A stretch of 64,000 nucleotides of DNA, taken from NCBI GenBank assembly GCA_003142535.1, contig PLMQ01000014.1, positions 1-64,000 of the forward strand, read 5' to 3'. The notes under the pieces are model-generated. The model did no database searches. It was not told the origin of the DNA and worked only from the letters and a program-made list of their open reading frames with translations. Of the stretch, positions 20,806-28,618 are shown piece by piece (positions within the stretch are counted from its first letter, which is position 1; every line of letters begins with the position of its first letter). Made by a program: the position numbers and the translations under genes. Source of the stretch: Syntrophaceae bacterium (lineage in GTDB: Bacteria > Desulfobacterota > Syntrophia > Syntrophales > Smithellaceae).

Positions 20806-21486
20806 TGCTTTCCAAATTAGATCCAGAATGAACTTAATGAATATTCCAATCAGCGCGCCAAGAATAAGCAACCAAATCTTGTTGGAGTTTTGTTTCCAAA
20901 AACCGCCTTCATGTTTTCTTCTCAAGATAACTTGACGTCTGTCAGTTCTGTAAAGAAAGCTTAATATCATTGCTGCCGGGAATACAGTTAATAGAATAAT
21001 CACCCATGTGTTGTACTCACTTAATGATTTCTCTGTACCTTTGTTCCCCCATAGGGAAAGAAACAGAACACTCAGGATTAGTGCAGAAAAATATAACCAT
21101 GGATTAAGTATTTTGTAAATCTTGGACATACGTGATTCACAAATATCTCTTATTTGTGCAAAGATAATTTTGGATGTTTTTTGAACATCCAAATATACAT
21201 GGATATGGATTTTTTCTTTGTCGAAGGAAACTCTGAGTGATTCGTTATTATTCTCTGTTTGTCTTCCGTAAATTTCGAAGTAGGATGGTGCTATGCCCCG
21301 TTTATCTATCAACTCCTCTAATGAATCAAATTGAAATTCCTTGTCAGTGATTTGTACCGTGTATTCGTTCTCGTGAAAGATGGATAGTATAAGATCAATA
21401 TCGTCACGATAAAGCTTAATTCTTTCATAGACTTTTAATTCGTATGTCGAATCTGGTTTTTTTTCATTATGAGAGATTTGCCTCAA
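20800..21486 (-). CDS. Hypothetical protein with two C-terminal membrane helices
   Basis: About 228 residues from a TTG at 21486; an upstream TTG at 21546 gives 248 but lies inside repeat C. No good ATG exists near the N-terminus, so the gene may have lost its native start. The N-terminal half is soluble and charged (YERIKLYRDDIDLILSIF, GIAPSYFEIYGR). Helices follow at about two-thirds length (NPWLYFSALILSVLFLSLWG; TWVIILLTVFPAAMILSFLY), and a third hydrophobic segment ends the protein (IWLLILGALIGIFIKFILDLIW). I do not recognise the family. It appears to be a cassette gene. Confidence 0.6.
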   Translation of the reverse strand: MRQISHNEKKPDSTYELKVYERIKLYRDDIDLILSIFHENEYTVQITDKEFQFDSLEELIDKRGIAPSYFEIYGRQTENNNESLRVSFDKEKIHIHVYLDVQKTSKIIFAQIRDICESRMSKIYKILNPWLYFSALILSVLFLSLWGNKGTEKSLSEYNTWVIILLTVFPAAMILSFLYRTDRRQVILRRKHEGGFWKQNSNKIWLLILGALIGIFIKFILDLIWKAI

Positions 21487-21487
21487 T

Positions 21488-21545
21488 CTAACAATTAATA
21501 TACGAACTTTGCTTTTTCGGGTGTTTTCAGTATCAAGATAACACA
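21488..21545 (-). repeat. Repeat family C, copy 1
   Basis: 58 bp matching 25530-25587 at about 50 of 58 positions; weaker similarity runs on to about 21585 (ATAATTATAA in both). On the minus strand it runs into GTTAGAT (21492-21486), a perfect GTTRRRY heptamer as at the R' end of attC sites. It covers the possible start of the 248-aa ORF. Confidence 0.65.
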
Positions 21546-21622
21546 AACCATATTTTCTTCAAATGAAAATGTTCCATAATTATAAGCCCATAAATAGGCA
21601 CGTGAGGAAACGCTAATTAAGT

Positions 21623-22177
21623 CTAGCTTGCAGCGATGTAGTCATATAACCGCTGGGCGTGATCTTTGGCTCTCTGCTCCACTTCTTCCTTCTTGTTATA
21701 GACGCCGGGAACGTAGATCATGCTGTGAGATACCAGAGGGGTATTATATTTCATGCCGGTGAGGTTGGCCATTTGCTGTAGCGGTTTCAGAAGATCGTTA
21801 ATCGGGAAATTATTGCTGCCGCCCTCTCTATAGGCATCCGCAGGGCCTCCTATGGTCGTGGATACGAGAAATTGTTTTCCTTTTAATTTATCGCCGGTGG
21901 AACCAAAGGCAAAGCCATGTTTTAAAACCTGATCCATCCATTCTTTGAGAATGCCGGGTATGCTATACCAGTAGAAAGGAAACTGAAAAACAATTGATCC
22001 CGCTTCGGTAAGAGCGGCCTGTTCAGTTTCGATGTTAAATTGGAAGGATGGATACTCCTGATAAAGATTCTTGATCTTCACACCTTCGAGCGTTCTGATT
22101 TTTTCAATGATTATTTTATTGGCAAGGGATCTTTTCTCAATACTGGGATGGGCTAATACGACAAGCGTCTTTTTCAT
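21623..22177 (-). CDS. Flavodoxin-fold NAD(P)H oxidoreductase (KefF/MdaB/NQO type)
   Basis: 184 residues, typical of the flavodoxin-2 family of FMN-dependent quinone reductases. The N-terminus TLVVLAHPSIEKRSLANKII is the phosphate-binding region. FQFPFYWYSIPGILKEWMDQVL and the GGPADAYREGGSN loop are family hallmarks. It reduces quinones or electrophiles with NAD(P)H in the cytoplasm. A GGAGG box lies before the ATG (22180s). It lies in the cassette-like cluster, with an attC-like site 22 bp upstream of its start. Confidence 0.88.
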   Translation of the reverse strand: MKKTLVVLAHPSIEKRSLANKIIIEKIRTLEGVKIKNLYQEYPSFQFNIETEQAALTEAGSIVFQFPFYWYSIPGILKEWMDQVLKHGFAFGSTGDKLKGKQFLVSTTIGGPADAYREGGSNNFPINDLLKPLQQMANLTGMKYNTPLVSHSMIYVPGVYNKKEEVEQRAKDHAQRLYDYIAAS

Positions 22178-22198
22178 AAAAAATTCCTCCTTATAGTT

Positions 22199-22252
22199 GT
22201 TTAACTGTTGAAGGCTGTTTTATGGTTGATTGGCGGCAACCGCTGGTTATGC
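22199..22252 (-). repeat. attC-like site 4
   Basis: Minus strand: R'' GCATAAC at 22252-22246 and R' GTTAAAC at 22205-22199 (exact GTTRRRY), 54 bp overall. The inner pairing is GGTTG/CAACC with GCGG/CCGC, less regular than in sites 1 and 2. It begins 6 bp after the stop of the PH-domain gene, where a cassette's attC belongs. Confidence 0.45.
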
Positions 22253-22258
22253 CATTTT

Positions 22259-22645
22259 TTACTGGCCTTGCGCCAGAACGGCCTTCCGAAACTCTAATGG
22301 TTGGGATACATTGTTAAACGGTTCATGTGTTCCGCCAGTGCCAACGATAGTAATGATACCATATCCAAATATTCGACCAATAATGTTTTGATTAACTTCT
22401 ATATTCTCAATCTTCGATAAATTCATTTCAATAGTTCGTCGTGATATTATCCCAGTTTTAATAATTACTCTTTTATTAGTCACTGCCATTTCGGTTGTCT
22501 TTTTTTGCAAAATGGCGGCAATAAGCCACGGAATGCCAATTAATATAAATGAAAATATTGCCGGCCAGATAAATATTTTCCAATGTAACTCTGCACGATA
22601 AACAACTTGCTCACCCGGAATAAGATTGTTCTCAACGTACCGCAT
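22259..22645 (-). CDS. Bacterial PH domain (YdbS/YdbT-like, bPH2) membrane protein
   Basis: 128 residues. A short N-terminal segment (NLIPGEQVVYRAELHW) leads into two close membrane helices (FIWPAIFSFILIGIPWLIAAIL), then the bPH2 core TNKRVIIKTGIISRRTIEMNLSKIENIEVNQ and RIFGYGIITIVGTGG. These proteins are membrane-anchored with the PH domain in the cytoplasm; their ligand is generally unknown. GGAGG is present before the ATG. It lies in the cassette-like cluster. Confidence 0.85.
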   Translation of the reverse strand: MRYVENNLIPGEQVVYRAELHWKIFIWPAIFSFILIGIPWLIAAILQKKTTEMAVTNKRVIIKTGIISRRTIEMNLSKIENIEVNQNIIGRIFGYGIITIVGTGGTHEPFNNVSQPLEFRKAVLAQGQ

Positions 22646-22681
22646 AGAAACCTCCCTTTAAAGTTTGTCTTAAATGACCTA

Positions 22682-22739
22682 CCGCAACTTTTTAGTGGGC
22701 GCTGCTTTTTGCGTCCGCCAGAGCGCCTTGTTGTTATAC
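22682..22739 (-). repeat. attC-like site 3, abutted by repeat A
   Basis: Minus strand: R'' GTATAAC (22739-22733), AACAA, then GGCGCT pairing with AGCGCC around a GC-rich loop, then GTTGCGG in the R' position (22688-22682). R' is a poor match to GTTRRRY. The left end of repeat A (ATACCATTTC) begins inside R'', which suggests repeat A inserted at or beside the site. Confidence 0.35.
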
Positions 22740-22858
22740 CATTTCGCTTTCAAAGGATAACGAGGCGGCAAGGAGGAGGCTCCGCAGGCGTATTACTAAT
22801 ACGTTGAGGAAGCCGCCGCCGAAGCTCACAAAGTTAGCCGAAGAAAGCAAAATGGTAT
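22736..22858 (+). repeat. Repeat family A, copy 2
   Basis: 123 bp bounded by ATACCATTTCGCTTTC and GAAAGCAAAATGGTAT, which are inverted repeats. The core CGGCAAGGAGGAGGC, AGGCGTAT, ATACGTTGAGGAAGCCG matches copies 1 and 3. The outer arms differ in sequence from copy 1 but keep self-complementarity, a sign of selection on structure or on ends. It lies between the EcsC stop and attC-like site 3. Confidence 0.7.
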
Positions 22859-22866
22859 TAGCCAAT

Positions 22867-23646
22867 TTAAAGTGTCTCGTATGTTACTTCCACAATTTCT
22901 TTACCATACTTTCTTTCCAGACGCCGTACTATAAAATGACCACGTGCCATATCCTGAAAATGATCAATAAATAATGTATTTATGAGAGCCCCACCCGCTG
23001 CTCCAATTGCCGGAATTGCCTGTGCTGCTGCTTTCTCCGATACTTGAATACTAAAACGCTGTGCAATTTGAGTTATCAGCCGAACAAGGGCAGGGGCGCC
23101 CTCTTCAGCCAGACCTTTTTCTGCTATATATTCAGCGGCTTTTGTTACAGACCTAGCTAGCGCTGCACGAATTGCAAAATATCCGGATTTAGAAGCATCA
23201 TCATTCTTGCTCGGCCCACCTAAAGCAAACACCTCAATACACGCTATTTTGGATTCAATCTTACTGATAGTTTCACTTTCGCTTCTCGCAATATCAGCTA
23301 TAGATCGCAACATGATTGTTGTTGATATTGGCAGCTCTACCGCCAATGCTGCTAGCCCAAAAAAACCTCCGATGCCGCCTGTTGTTGCAACAGCTATTTT
23401 ATGCCAGATATTAGATGCTTCTGCACCGGGCGCATCTTTCATTGTGAAAACCGCAGCATGAACCGTCTTGGATAAAGCTGCTCGGGTCAATTCACCGACT
23501 TTCGCATTCCAATTGTCCGGCAATAGTTCAAATCCTTTTTCAATTGGTGTAGCAAGTAAGTTTGTTATTTTTGCCGCAATACTCGGGCTCTCTAGGAGCA
23601 TCTTTGCTTTTTTTAAATCATTCCAATCTGTTTGCTGAAAAGTCAT
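22867..23646 (-). CDS. EcsC family protein
   Basis: 259 residues matching the EcsC-family domain (AKITNLLATPIEKGFELLPDNW, GGIGGFFGLAALAVELPISTTIMLRSIADIARSE, GGPSKNDDASKSGYFAIRAAL, AIPAIGAAGGALINTLFIDHFQDMARGHFIVRRLERKYG). Hydrophobic glycine/alanine-rich segments at about 90-120 and 215-235 suggest membrane association. The biochemical function of the family is not known. It is one of the cassette-like genes and is followed by repeat A and attC-like site 3. Confidence 0.88.
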   Translation of the reverse strand: MTFQQTDWNDLKKAKMLLESPSIAAKITNLLATPIEKGFELLPDNWNAKVGELTRAALSKTVHAAVFTMKDAPGAEASNIWHKIAVATTGGIGGFFGLAALAVELPISTTIMLRSIADIARSESETISKIESKIACIEVFALGGPSKNDDASKSGYFAIRAALARSVTKAAEYIAEKGLAEEGAPALVRLITQIAQRFSIQVSEKAAAQAIPAIGAAGGALINTLFIDHFQDMARGHFIVRRLERKYGKEIVEVTYETL

Positions 23647-23663
23647 GATTACCTATCTTAATT

Positions 23664-23725
23664 GGCTAATGATGCGCATCAGCGGCGCGACGGCAACTAG
23701 CGTCCGCTGGAAGGAAATGTCAGGC
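23664..23725 (-). repeat. attC-like site 2
   Basis: Minus strand: R'' GCCTGAC, ATTTCC, arm TTCCAGCGGA, loop, arm CCGCTGATGCG, CATC, R' ATTAGCC. Total 62 bp. CAGCGG/CCGCTG pairs perfectly. The layout is that of site 1 and of textbook attC sites (R'', spacer, L'', loop, L', spacer, R'), with A instead of G at the first R' base. It starts 4 bp after the remnant stop of the DUF5329 pseudogene. Confidence 0.5.
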
Positions 23726-23729
23726 GCAG

Positions 23730-24097
23730 TTATTTTACGGTTGAATAATATTCCTTTAGTTTTTTTTGAAAATATTCTTCTGATTTTATCGTCTTCCCAT
23801 CAGATGTTCTGATCATATAAGGTTGGCCCGTAATATAAGATTGGGAAGCGCATAGCCTTATAAAATCATCAGCGGTTCGGACCCTGCCACCGGCTGTTTT
23901 GAAGTTTCATTCGTAAATGCTCCACGGCTTGCCTTCCCATCATACTCTGAGCCATTTCTGATAAATATTGCGCCTTTTAAATTCTCTATTGAGGATATTA
24001 AAAATTCTATTTTCTTTTTTTCTATATTATCCTGGGCGCTGACCACTCCGGAAAATAGCGCCAGGATTACAAAAGCTGAGACCAATATTTTTTTCAT
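23730..24097 (-). pseudogene. DUF5329-like secreted protein, two frameshifts
   Basis: The open frame gives only 79 residues: a signal peptide (KKILVSAFVILALFSGVVSA) and the family core FLISSIENLKGAIFIRNGSEYDGK, then an unrelated tail. Reading past one extra base gives AVEHLRMKLQ, and past a second extra base (in an AAAA run) gives TAGGRVRTADDFIRLCAS, QSYITGQPYMIRTSDG and a natural stop at 23730. Restored, it is about 120 residues, the usual DUF5329 size. Both lesions look like single-base insertions; true decay or assembly error are both possible. Probably periplasmic; function unknown. Confidence 0.75.
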
Positions 24098-24116
24098 ACT
24101 TACCTCAGTAAATTGT

Positions 24117-24173
24117 GCCTAATGGAGAAGTTCAGCCGGGCACTTGCGCATCGGCTGGAACGACTTGTCAGCC
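24117..24173 (-). repeat. attC-like site 1 (best structural match)
   Basis: Minus strand, 57 bp: R'' GGCTGAC, AAGTC, arm GTTCCAGCCGA, loop TGCGCAAGTGCCC, arm GGCTGAACTT, CTCC, R' ATTAGGC. Each block lines up with the classical 59-base-element order, including the unpaired bases in the left arm. CAGCCG/CGGCTG and AAGT..TTC/GAACTT pair. It starts 25 bp after the stop of the decarboxylase-like gene. R' has A where GTTRRRY has G. Confidence 0.55.
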
Positions 24174-24197
24174 ATTCCGCAATCTCCAAAACAAACT

Positions 24198-25478
24198 TCA
24201 CTCCGCGCACCGTTTCAGAAATGACGGCATCACCTCATTTTGCATGATCTGGTCCAATGTCTGGCGTTTGCGGATGAGTTCGACCGATCCGTTCTCAGAG
24301 ATCATTACCTCTGTGGCTTCAGGGAAAGAATTGTAGTTCTTGGCAGCCATACTCGAACAATAAGCCCCAGCACCGCCGAGCACAACCAAATCACCAATCC
24401 GTGTTTCTGGCAGTAAACGCGGTTGTAAAACTTCCGGGTTCCCTGGAGCCGGCGTGAGCACGTCACCGCTTTCGCAGCAGTGGCCGACTACAACATATTC
24501 TAGATGGTTGCGCTCTTCTGTAGTTGTCGGTATAATTTCAAGGGGATGTTGTGCTCCATACATGCTTGGTCTAAGAATCTCGGTCATTCCAGTATCTACT
24601 TTGATAAACTTGTAACCGCCTCGTCCCGTATCCACAACATCGATGACCTTCGCGAGCAGGGCACAGGAATTGGCCACAAGATACGTGCCGGGTTCCACTT
24701 CAAGATGAAGTCTTCGCCCATACTTTGCGTTGAATGATTGAAACGCCTCTACGACGGGAAGGCCGATCTTCTGCAGGTCGGTTGTCTCTTCACCCTTAAC
24801 TCTACCGATTTTGAATCCGCCGCCGAGATTCAGTATGGTCACATCAGTAAGGCGTGCGCATGTGTCCAACGACATCAATGACACACGTTGCCAAACCTTT
24901 GGGTCGCTCCCCGATCCAATGTGCGTGTGCAGACGAGTGAACTTGAGGCCGTACTTTCGTCCAGCCGCCAGTGCCTCGTCCAGGTGCTCATGCCAGATGC
25001 CAAAACTCGCTGAAGGTCCACCGACGTTCGTCCTGTTGTTGTGCCCTGAGCCAAGACCTGGATTGACCCGAATAGACAGCTGACGACCGGGGAACAGTAC
25101 GCCAAATGTGTGGATTTGTGCGATCGAGCAGGCATTGAACAGGACTCCCACTTCAACCAGCGCCTTCAGATTATCTGGTACCTGTTGCGCCGTGAGTTGA
25201 ATCAGGTCAGGGTGAACGCCTGCTCGGAGCGCGCGACCGACCTCATAGCCGCTGCTCGCATCAATATGCAGACCGGCATCAGTCAACATCTTGAGCACCG
25301 CGCTTGTTGAGCAAGCCTTCATCGCATAACGGGCGGTCAAGCCGAAAGCGTTGGGGAAGCCGAGTACGAGACGAGCCTGATGCTCTAAAGTCTTCTGATC
25401 ATATACGAAAACGGGTGTCCCAAACTCCCGCTGGATGGAACGTGTTTTATCTTCAGTAAGAAACGGTATCGTCTCCAT
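24198..25478 (-). CDS. PLP-dependent decarboxylase, LysA/DABA-decarboxylase-like (fold III)
   Basis: 426 residues of the alanine racemase-like barrel plus C-terminal sheet. Lys54 in ARYAMKACS should bind PLP. The glycine loop is ILNLGGGFKIGR, the substrate cysteine loop is GHCCESGDVL, and VEPGTYLVANSC and GAGAYCSSMAAKNYNSF are as in diaminopimelate decarboxylases. The substrate could be diaminopimelate, arginine or another diamino acid. Its GC content and codon use look higher than its neighbours, and it sits at the entry of the cassette-like cluster, so transfer is likely. A second family member lies at 51423. Confidence 0.85.
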   Translation of the reverse strand: METIPFLTEDKTRSIQREFGTPVFVYDQKTLEHQARLVLGFPNAFGLTARYAMKACSTSAVLKMLTDAGLHIDASSGYEVGRALRAGVHPDLIQLTAQQVPDNLKALVEVGVLFNACSIAQIHTFGVLFPGRQLSIRVNPGLGSGHNNRTNVGGPSASFGIWHEHLDEALAAGRKYGLKFTRLHTHIGSGSDPKVWQRVSLMSLDTCARLTDVTILNLGGGFKIGRVKGEETTDLQKIGLPVVEAFQSFNAKYGRRLHLEVEPGTYLVANSCALLAKVIDVVDTGRGGYKFIKVDTGMTEILRPSMYGAQHPLEIIPTTTEERNHLEYVVVGHCCESGDVLTPAPGNPEVLQPRLLPETRIGDLVVLGGAGAYCSSMAAKNYNSFPEATEVMISENGSVELIRKRQTLDQIMQNEVMPSFLKRCAE

Positions 25479-25529
25479 ACGCTCTCTCTGGTGTCATGCA
25501 CCTGCCGTCATTCACGTTCATTTGTAAGG

Positions 25530-25587
25530 CTAGCAATTAATATACGAGGTTCGCTTTTTCCGGTATTTTGAATATCAAGATAACACA
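25530..25587 (-). repeat. Repeat family C, copy 2
   Basis: 58 bp, about 86% identical to 21488-21545 and in the same orientation, 50 bp upstream of the decarboxylase-like gene. On the minus strand it ends GCTAGCC, where copy 1 has GTTAGAT. The two copies bound about 4 kb of cassette-like genes. It lies downstream of mnmG. Confidence 0.65.
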
Positions 25588-25672
25588 GCTCCCTTTTTCT
25601 AAAAAGGGGAATTTTTTATAATTATAAAAGTGAACTTCGTAAAACAAGGGAAATTTGTCCAAATAAGCAATT

Positions 25673-27571
25673 TTAGTCTATCTCATCTTTTTCTTTTTTA
25701 GAGTTACCCACGAGTTCCTGTTTTCTCATCATTATCAACACAGCGGAAATTGCGCCTTCCGTCATGCCGGGGATTCTTTCCATCTGACCGATGGTGAGTG
25801 GAGCAATCTTAGCGAGCTTGGCTTTTAGTTCATTGGAAAGACCGGGTACGGCTGAATAATCAAAATCAGGAGGGATTTTCTTTTTTTCCTGATCTTTTAA
25901 TTTTTTCACAGAATCAAATTGCCGCTTGATATAGCCTTCATATTTAATTTCAATTTCAATTTGCTTTTTGACAAAGGAATCCTTTTCTTCCTGCCAGCCG
26001 GGAAATACAGCCAAATCATCATAAGAAATTTCATATCTTTTCAAAAGGCCATACAGAGTAGTGGAATTATTAAGAGGCGGAGATTGGAGTTTTGACAAAT
26101 GTTCGTTTATTTCCGGGAGGGATTTAACCGGCACTGTTTTAAGTCTCTCGATGCCCTGCTTGATCTGGAGCATTTTATCCTGCAGGGACAAATAATGCTC
26201 GCTGCCAATCAGCCCCAGCTCACAGCCCTTGCCCATCAGACGGATAGTGGCGTTGTCTTCCCGCAAAATCAATCTGTATTCGGCGCGGGAAGTGAACATG
26301 CGATATGGTTCGTCAACACCGCGCGTAACGAGGTCATCTATTAAAACTGCCATGTATGCTTCGGAGCGATCCAGAATAAATGGCGGCGCTTTCTGCAGAG
26401 CGCGCACGGCATTGATGCCCGCCCAAAGCCCCTGAGCTGCCGCTTCTTCATAGCCGGAAGTGCCGTTGATTTGCCCGGCAAGATACAGGCCTTTAATTAA
26501 TTTAGTTTCGAGTGTCGGTGTAAGTTGAGTGGGCTGCACAAAATCGTATTCGATGGCATAGGCGGGACGCATTATTTCCGCCCGCTTCAGACCTTTTATA
26601 CTATTGACTATCTTTTGCTGTAGCTCCAGCGGCAGGCTATTGCCTAAACCTTTGGCATATATTTCTTCTGTTTCCAGGCCTTCATGCTCCAGCACAACCG
26701 GATGGCTCTCCCGTTCGGTGAAGCGCATGACTTTGTCTTCCAGCGAAGGACAATAACGCGCGCCGACACCTTTTATTACACCGGCATAAAGTGGAGAAAG
26801 CTGGATGTTATCTCTGATAAGCCGATGTGTTTCGGAGGACGTTGACGAGAAGTAAGAAGGCAGGCGCTCAGAGCGTAATTGCCTTGTGGAAAAGGAAAAT
26901 GGCTGCGGCTCCGGATCACTATCTTGCCTTTGAGTGAGAGAGAAATCAATTGTTGCCGCTTTCAGACGCGGCGGCGTGCCTGTTTTCATCCGCCCCATTT
27001 CGAAGCCTAGACCTTTCAAACAGGCGGCAAGACCAATGGATGCCAGTTCGCCGGCACGGCCGGATGAACATTGTGAACTGCCGATATGGATAAGACCGTT
27101 TAAAAATGTTCCCGTGGTGATGATTACTTTCGGGGCGCTGTAAAAGTAGCCAGTTTGATCCAGCACGCCTTTAATTTCGTTTCCCTCGATCACCAGTTTC
27201 TCCACCATGCCTTGCCGGATATGCAGATTATTCTGTTTTTCGACAACTGATTTCATGGCTAAACGATACTGTTGCTTATCGCACTGCACACGGGAAGAGT
27301 GAACCGCGGGGCCTTTGGAGGCATTGAGCATGCGAAAATGCAAAGCGGTTTTATCGGCAATTTTCCCCATTTCGCCGCCCAACGCATCAATCTCTTTAAC
27401 CAATTGCCCTTTGGCCAGTCCGCCGATGGCCGGATTGCAGGACATCAGAGCTATGGAATCAAGATTAATGTTAAAAAGCAGTGTCCGGCAGCCCATGCGC
27501 GCTGCCGCCAGCGCTGCCTCACAACCGGCATGGCCTGCGCCCACTACGATAATATCATAATTATCACTCAA
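25673..27571 (-). CDS. mnmG: tRNA uridine 5-carboxymethylaminomethyl modification enzyme MnmG (GidA)
   Basis: FAD enzyme that with MnmE builds the cmnm5 group on U34 of certain tRNAs. The Rossmann motif is IVVGAGHAGCEAALAAARMG. Other hallmarks are NPAIGGLAKGQLVKEIDALGG, GTFLNGLIHIG, TGTPPRL and TSRAEYRLILREDNA. From a TTG at 27571 (preceded by GGGGG) it is 632 residues and begins MSDNYDIIVVG, the usual N-terminus. ATG starts at 27592 or 27610 would run into the divergent gene's control region. mnmE is not in the window. Confidence 0.95.
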   Translation of the reverse strand: MSDNYDIIVVGAGHAGCEAALAAARMGCRTLLFNINLDSIALMSCNPAIGGLAKGQLVKEIDALGGEMGKIADKTALHFRMLNASKGPAVHSSRVQCDKQQYRLAMKSVVEKQNNLHIRQGMVEKLVIEGNEIKGVLDQTGYFYSAPKVIITTGTFLNGLIHIGSSQCSSGRAGELASIGLAACLKGLGFEMGRMKTGTPPRLKAATIDFSLTQRQDSDPEPQPFSFSTRQLRSERLPSYFSSTSSETHRLIRDNIQLSPLYAGVIKGVGARYCPSLEDKVMRFTERESHPVVLEHEGLETEEIYAKGLGNSLPLELQQKIVNSIKGLKRAEIMRPAYAIEYDFVQPTQLTPTLETKLIKGLYLAGQINGTSGYEEAAAQGLWAGINAVRALQKAPPFILDRSEAYMAVLIDDLVTRGVDEPYRMFTSRAEYRLILREDNATIRLMGKGCELGLIGSEHYLSLQDKMLQIKQGIERLKTVPVKSLPEINEHLSKLQSPPLNNSTTLYGLLKRYEISYDDLAVFPGWQEEKDSFVKKQIEIEIKYEGYIKRQFDSVKKLKDQEKKKIPPDFDYSAVPGLSNELKAKLAKIAPLTIGQMERIPGMTEGAISAVLIMMRKQELVGNSKKEKDEID

Positions 27572-27669
27572 TTCTTCCCCCAAAAACAACATTGCCTTGC
27601 AAAAGGGCAAATGATATTAAGATAGTATTAATATTACTACTCCAAAAACACAACAAAAAAGAGGCTGAT

Positions 27670-28605
27670 TTGGCTAAACCTGCGGTCTGGAAAAATGATA
27701 AACGCTATTACGATTTGAAAAGTTACTGGCGCAACTTATTCGGATGCAATGTGCACAAACTCCAAATTGACGCGGGTTTTACCTGTCCCAACCGCGATGG
27801 ACATGTGGCAACGGGCGGCTGCATCTATTGTGACGGGCGTGGCTCCAAGTTGCGTCAGCAAGGCGCGCTACCACGCATCACAACACAAATTAAAAGTGGC
27901 AAAAAATATTATACCGGCAAGGCGGATAAATTTATAGCTTATTTCCAGACCTTCACGAATACTTATGCTCCTATCGACAAGCTGAAACTTATTTATGACG
28001 AAGCATTGAATGAGGAAAATGTCATCGGCCTTTCCATCGGTACCAGGCCGGACTGTCTTCCCGCTGAAACAATCGAATTACTAAGTGATTATGCCCGTAA
28101 ATATCATGTCTGGGTGGAGTTGGGCTTGCAATCTATTCATGACAAGACGTTACAATTAATCAACCGCGGTCATAATGTGCAACAGTTTTTCGACACAGTG
28201 AAAGCACTGGACGGAACCGGCATTAACATTTGTGTTCATATAATTATCGGCCTGCCGGGCGAAAGCGATAAGGATATCTTGCAAACAGCACACACTCTGG
28301 CTTCGTTACCAATTAGTGGAATTAAAATTCATTCCCTATTGGCGTTGCAGGGAACTGCACTGGGAGAGATGTATCAAAAAGGTGCAGTGAATATAATTCT
28401 AAAGGACAAATATGTATCTCTTGTTTGTGATGTTCTGGAAATACTGCCTCCGCAAATGGTCATTCAACGCCTGACCGCTGACGGCTACCGCGATATTTTT
28501 CTGGCTCCAGACTGGGCAGCAAATAAGCTGGATGTCTTAAACTCCATCAATCGCGAATTGCAGCGGCGGGATACTTATCAGGGAACACATTATCAGGATA
28601 AATGA
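27670..28605 (+). CDS. TIGR01212 family radical SAM protein (YhcC-like)
   Basis: The open frame begins at 27592, but the first homologous residues follow a TTG at 27670 with GAGG 5 nt upstream, giving about 311 residues. The cluster-binding motif is in DAGFTCPNRDGHVATGGCIYCDGRGS (a CX14CX2C pattern typical of this family, not CX3CX2C). ARKYHVWVELGLQSIHDKTL, NRGHN and IHIIIGLPGES-like segments are typical of Elp3-related radical SAM enzymes. Function is not established; E. coli YhcC is the named relative. Divergent from mnmG. Confidence 0.88.
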   Translation: MAKPAVWKNDKRYYDLKSYWRNLFGCNVHKLQIDAGFTCPNRDGHVATGGCIYCDGRGSKLRQQGALPRITTQIKSGKKYYTGKADKFIAYFQTFTNTYAPIDKLKLIYDEALNEENVIGLSIGTRPDCLPAETIELLSDYARKYHVWVELGLQSIHDKTLQLINRGHNVQQFFDTVKALDGTGINICVHIIIGLPGESDKDILQTAHTLASLPISGIKIHSLLALQGTALGEMYQKGAVNIILKDKYVSLVCDVLEILPPQMVIQRLTADGYRDIFLAPDWAANKLDVLNSINRELQRRDTYQGTHYQDK

Positions 28606-28618
28606 AACGGCAAGGCAG

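Larger units (their letters stand above)
20750..25529 (-). mobile_element. Candidate integron-cassette cluster without integrase (CALIN-like)
   Basis: Six minus-strand genes of unrelated families are each followed or separated by a short palindrome with the attC order R''-L''-loop-L'-R' (sites at 20750, 22199, 22682, 23664 and 24117), all in the same orientation as the genes. Two copies of a 58-bp repeat (21488 and 25530) also end in R'-like heptamers. No integrase gene is in the window. Clusters of attC sites lacking integrases are an established class; that this is one is my inference from by-eye structure, since several R boxes are degenerate. Confidence 0.5.
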
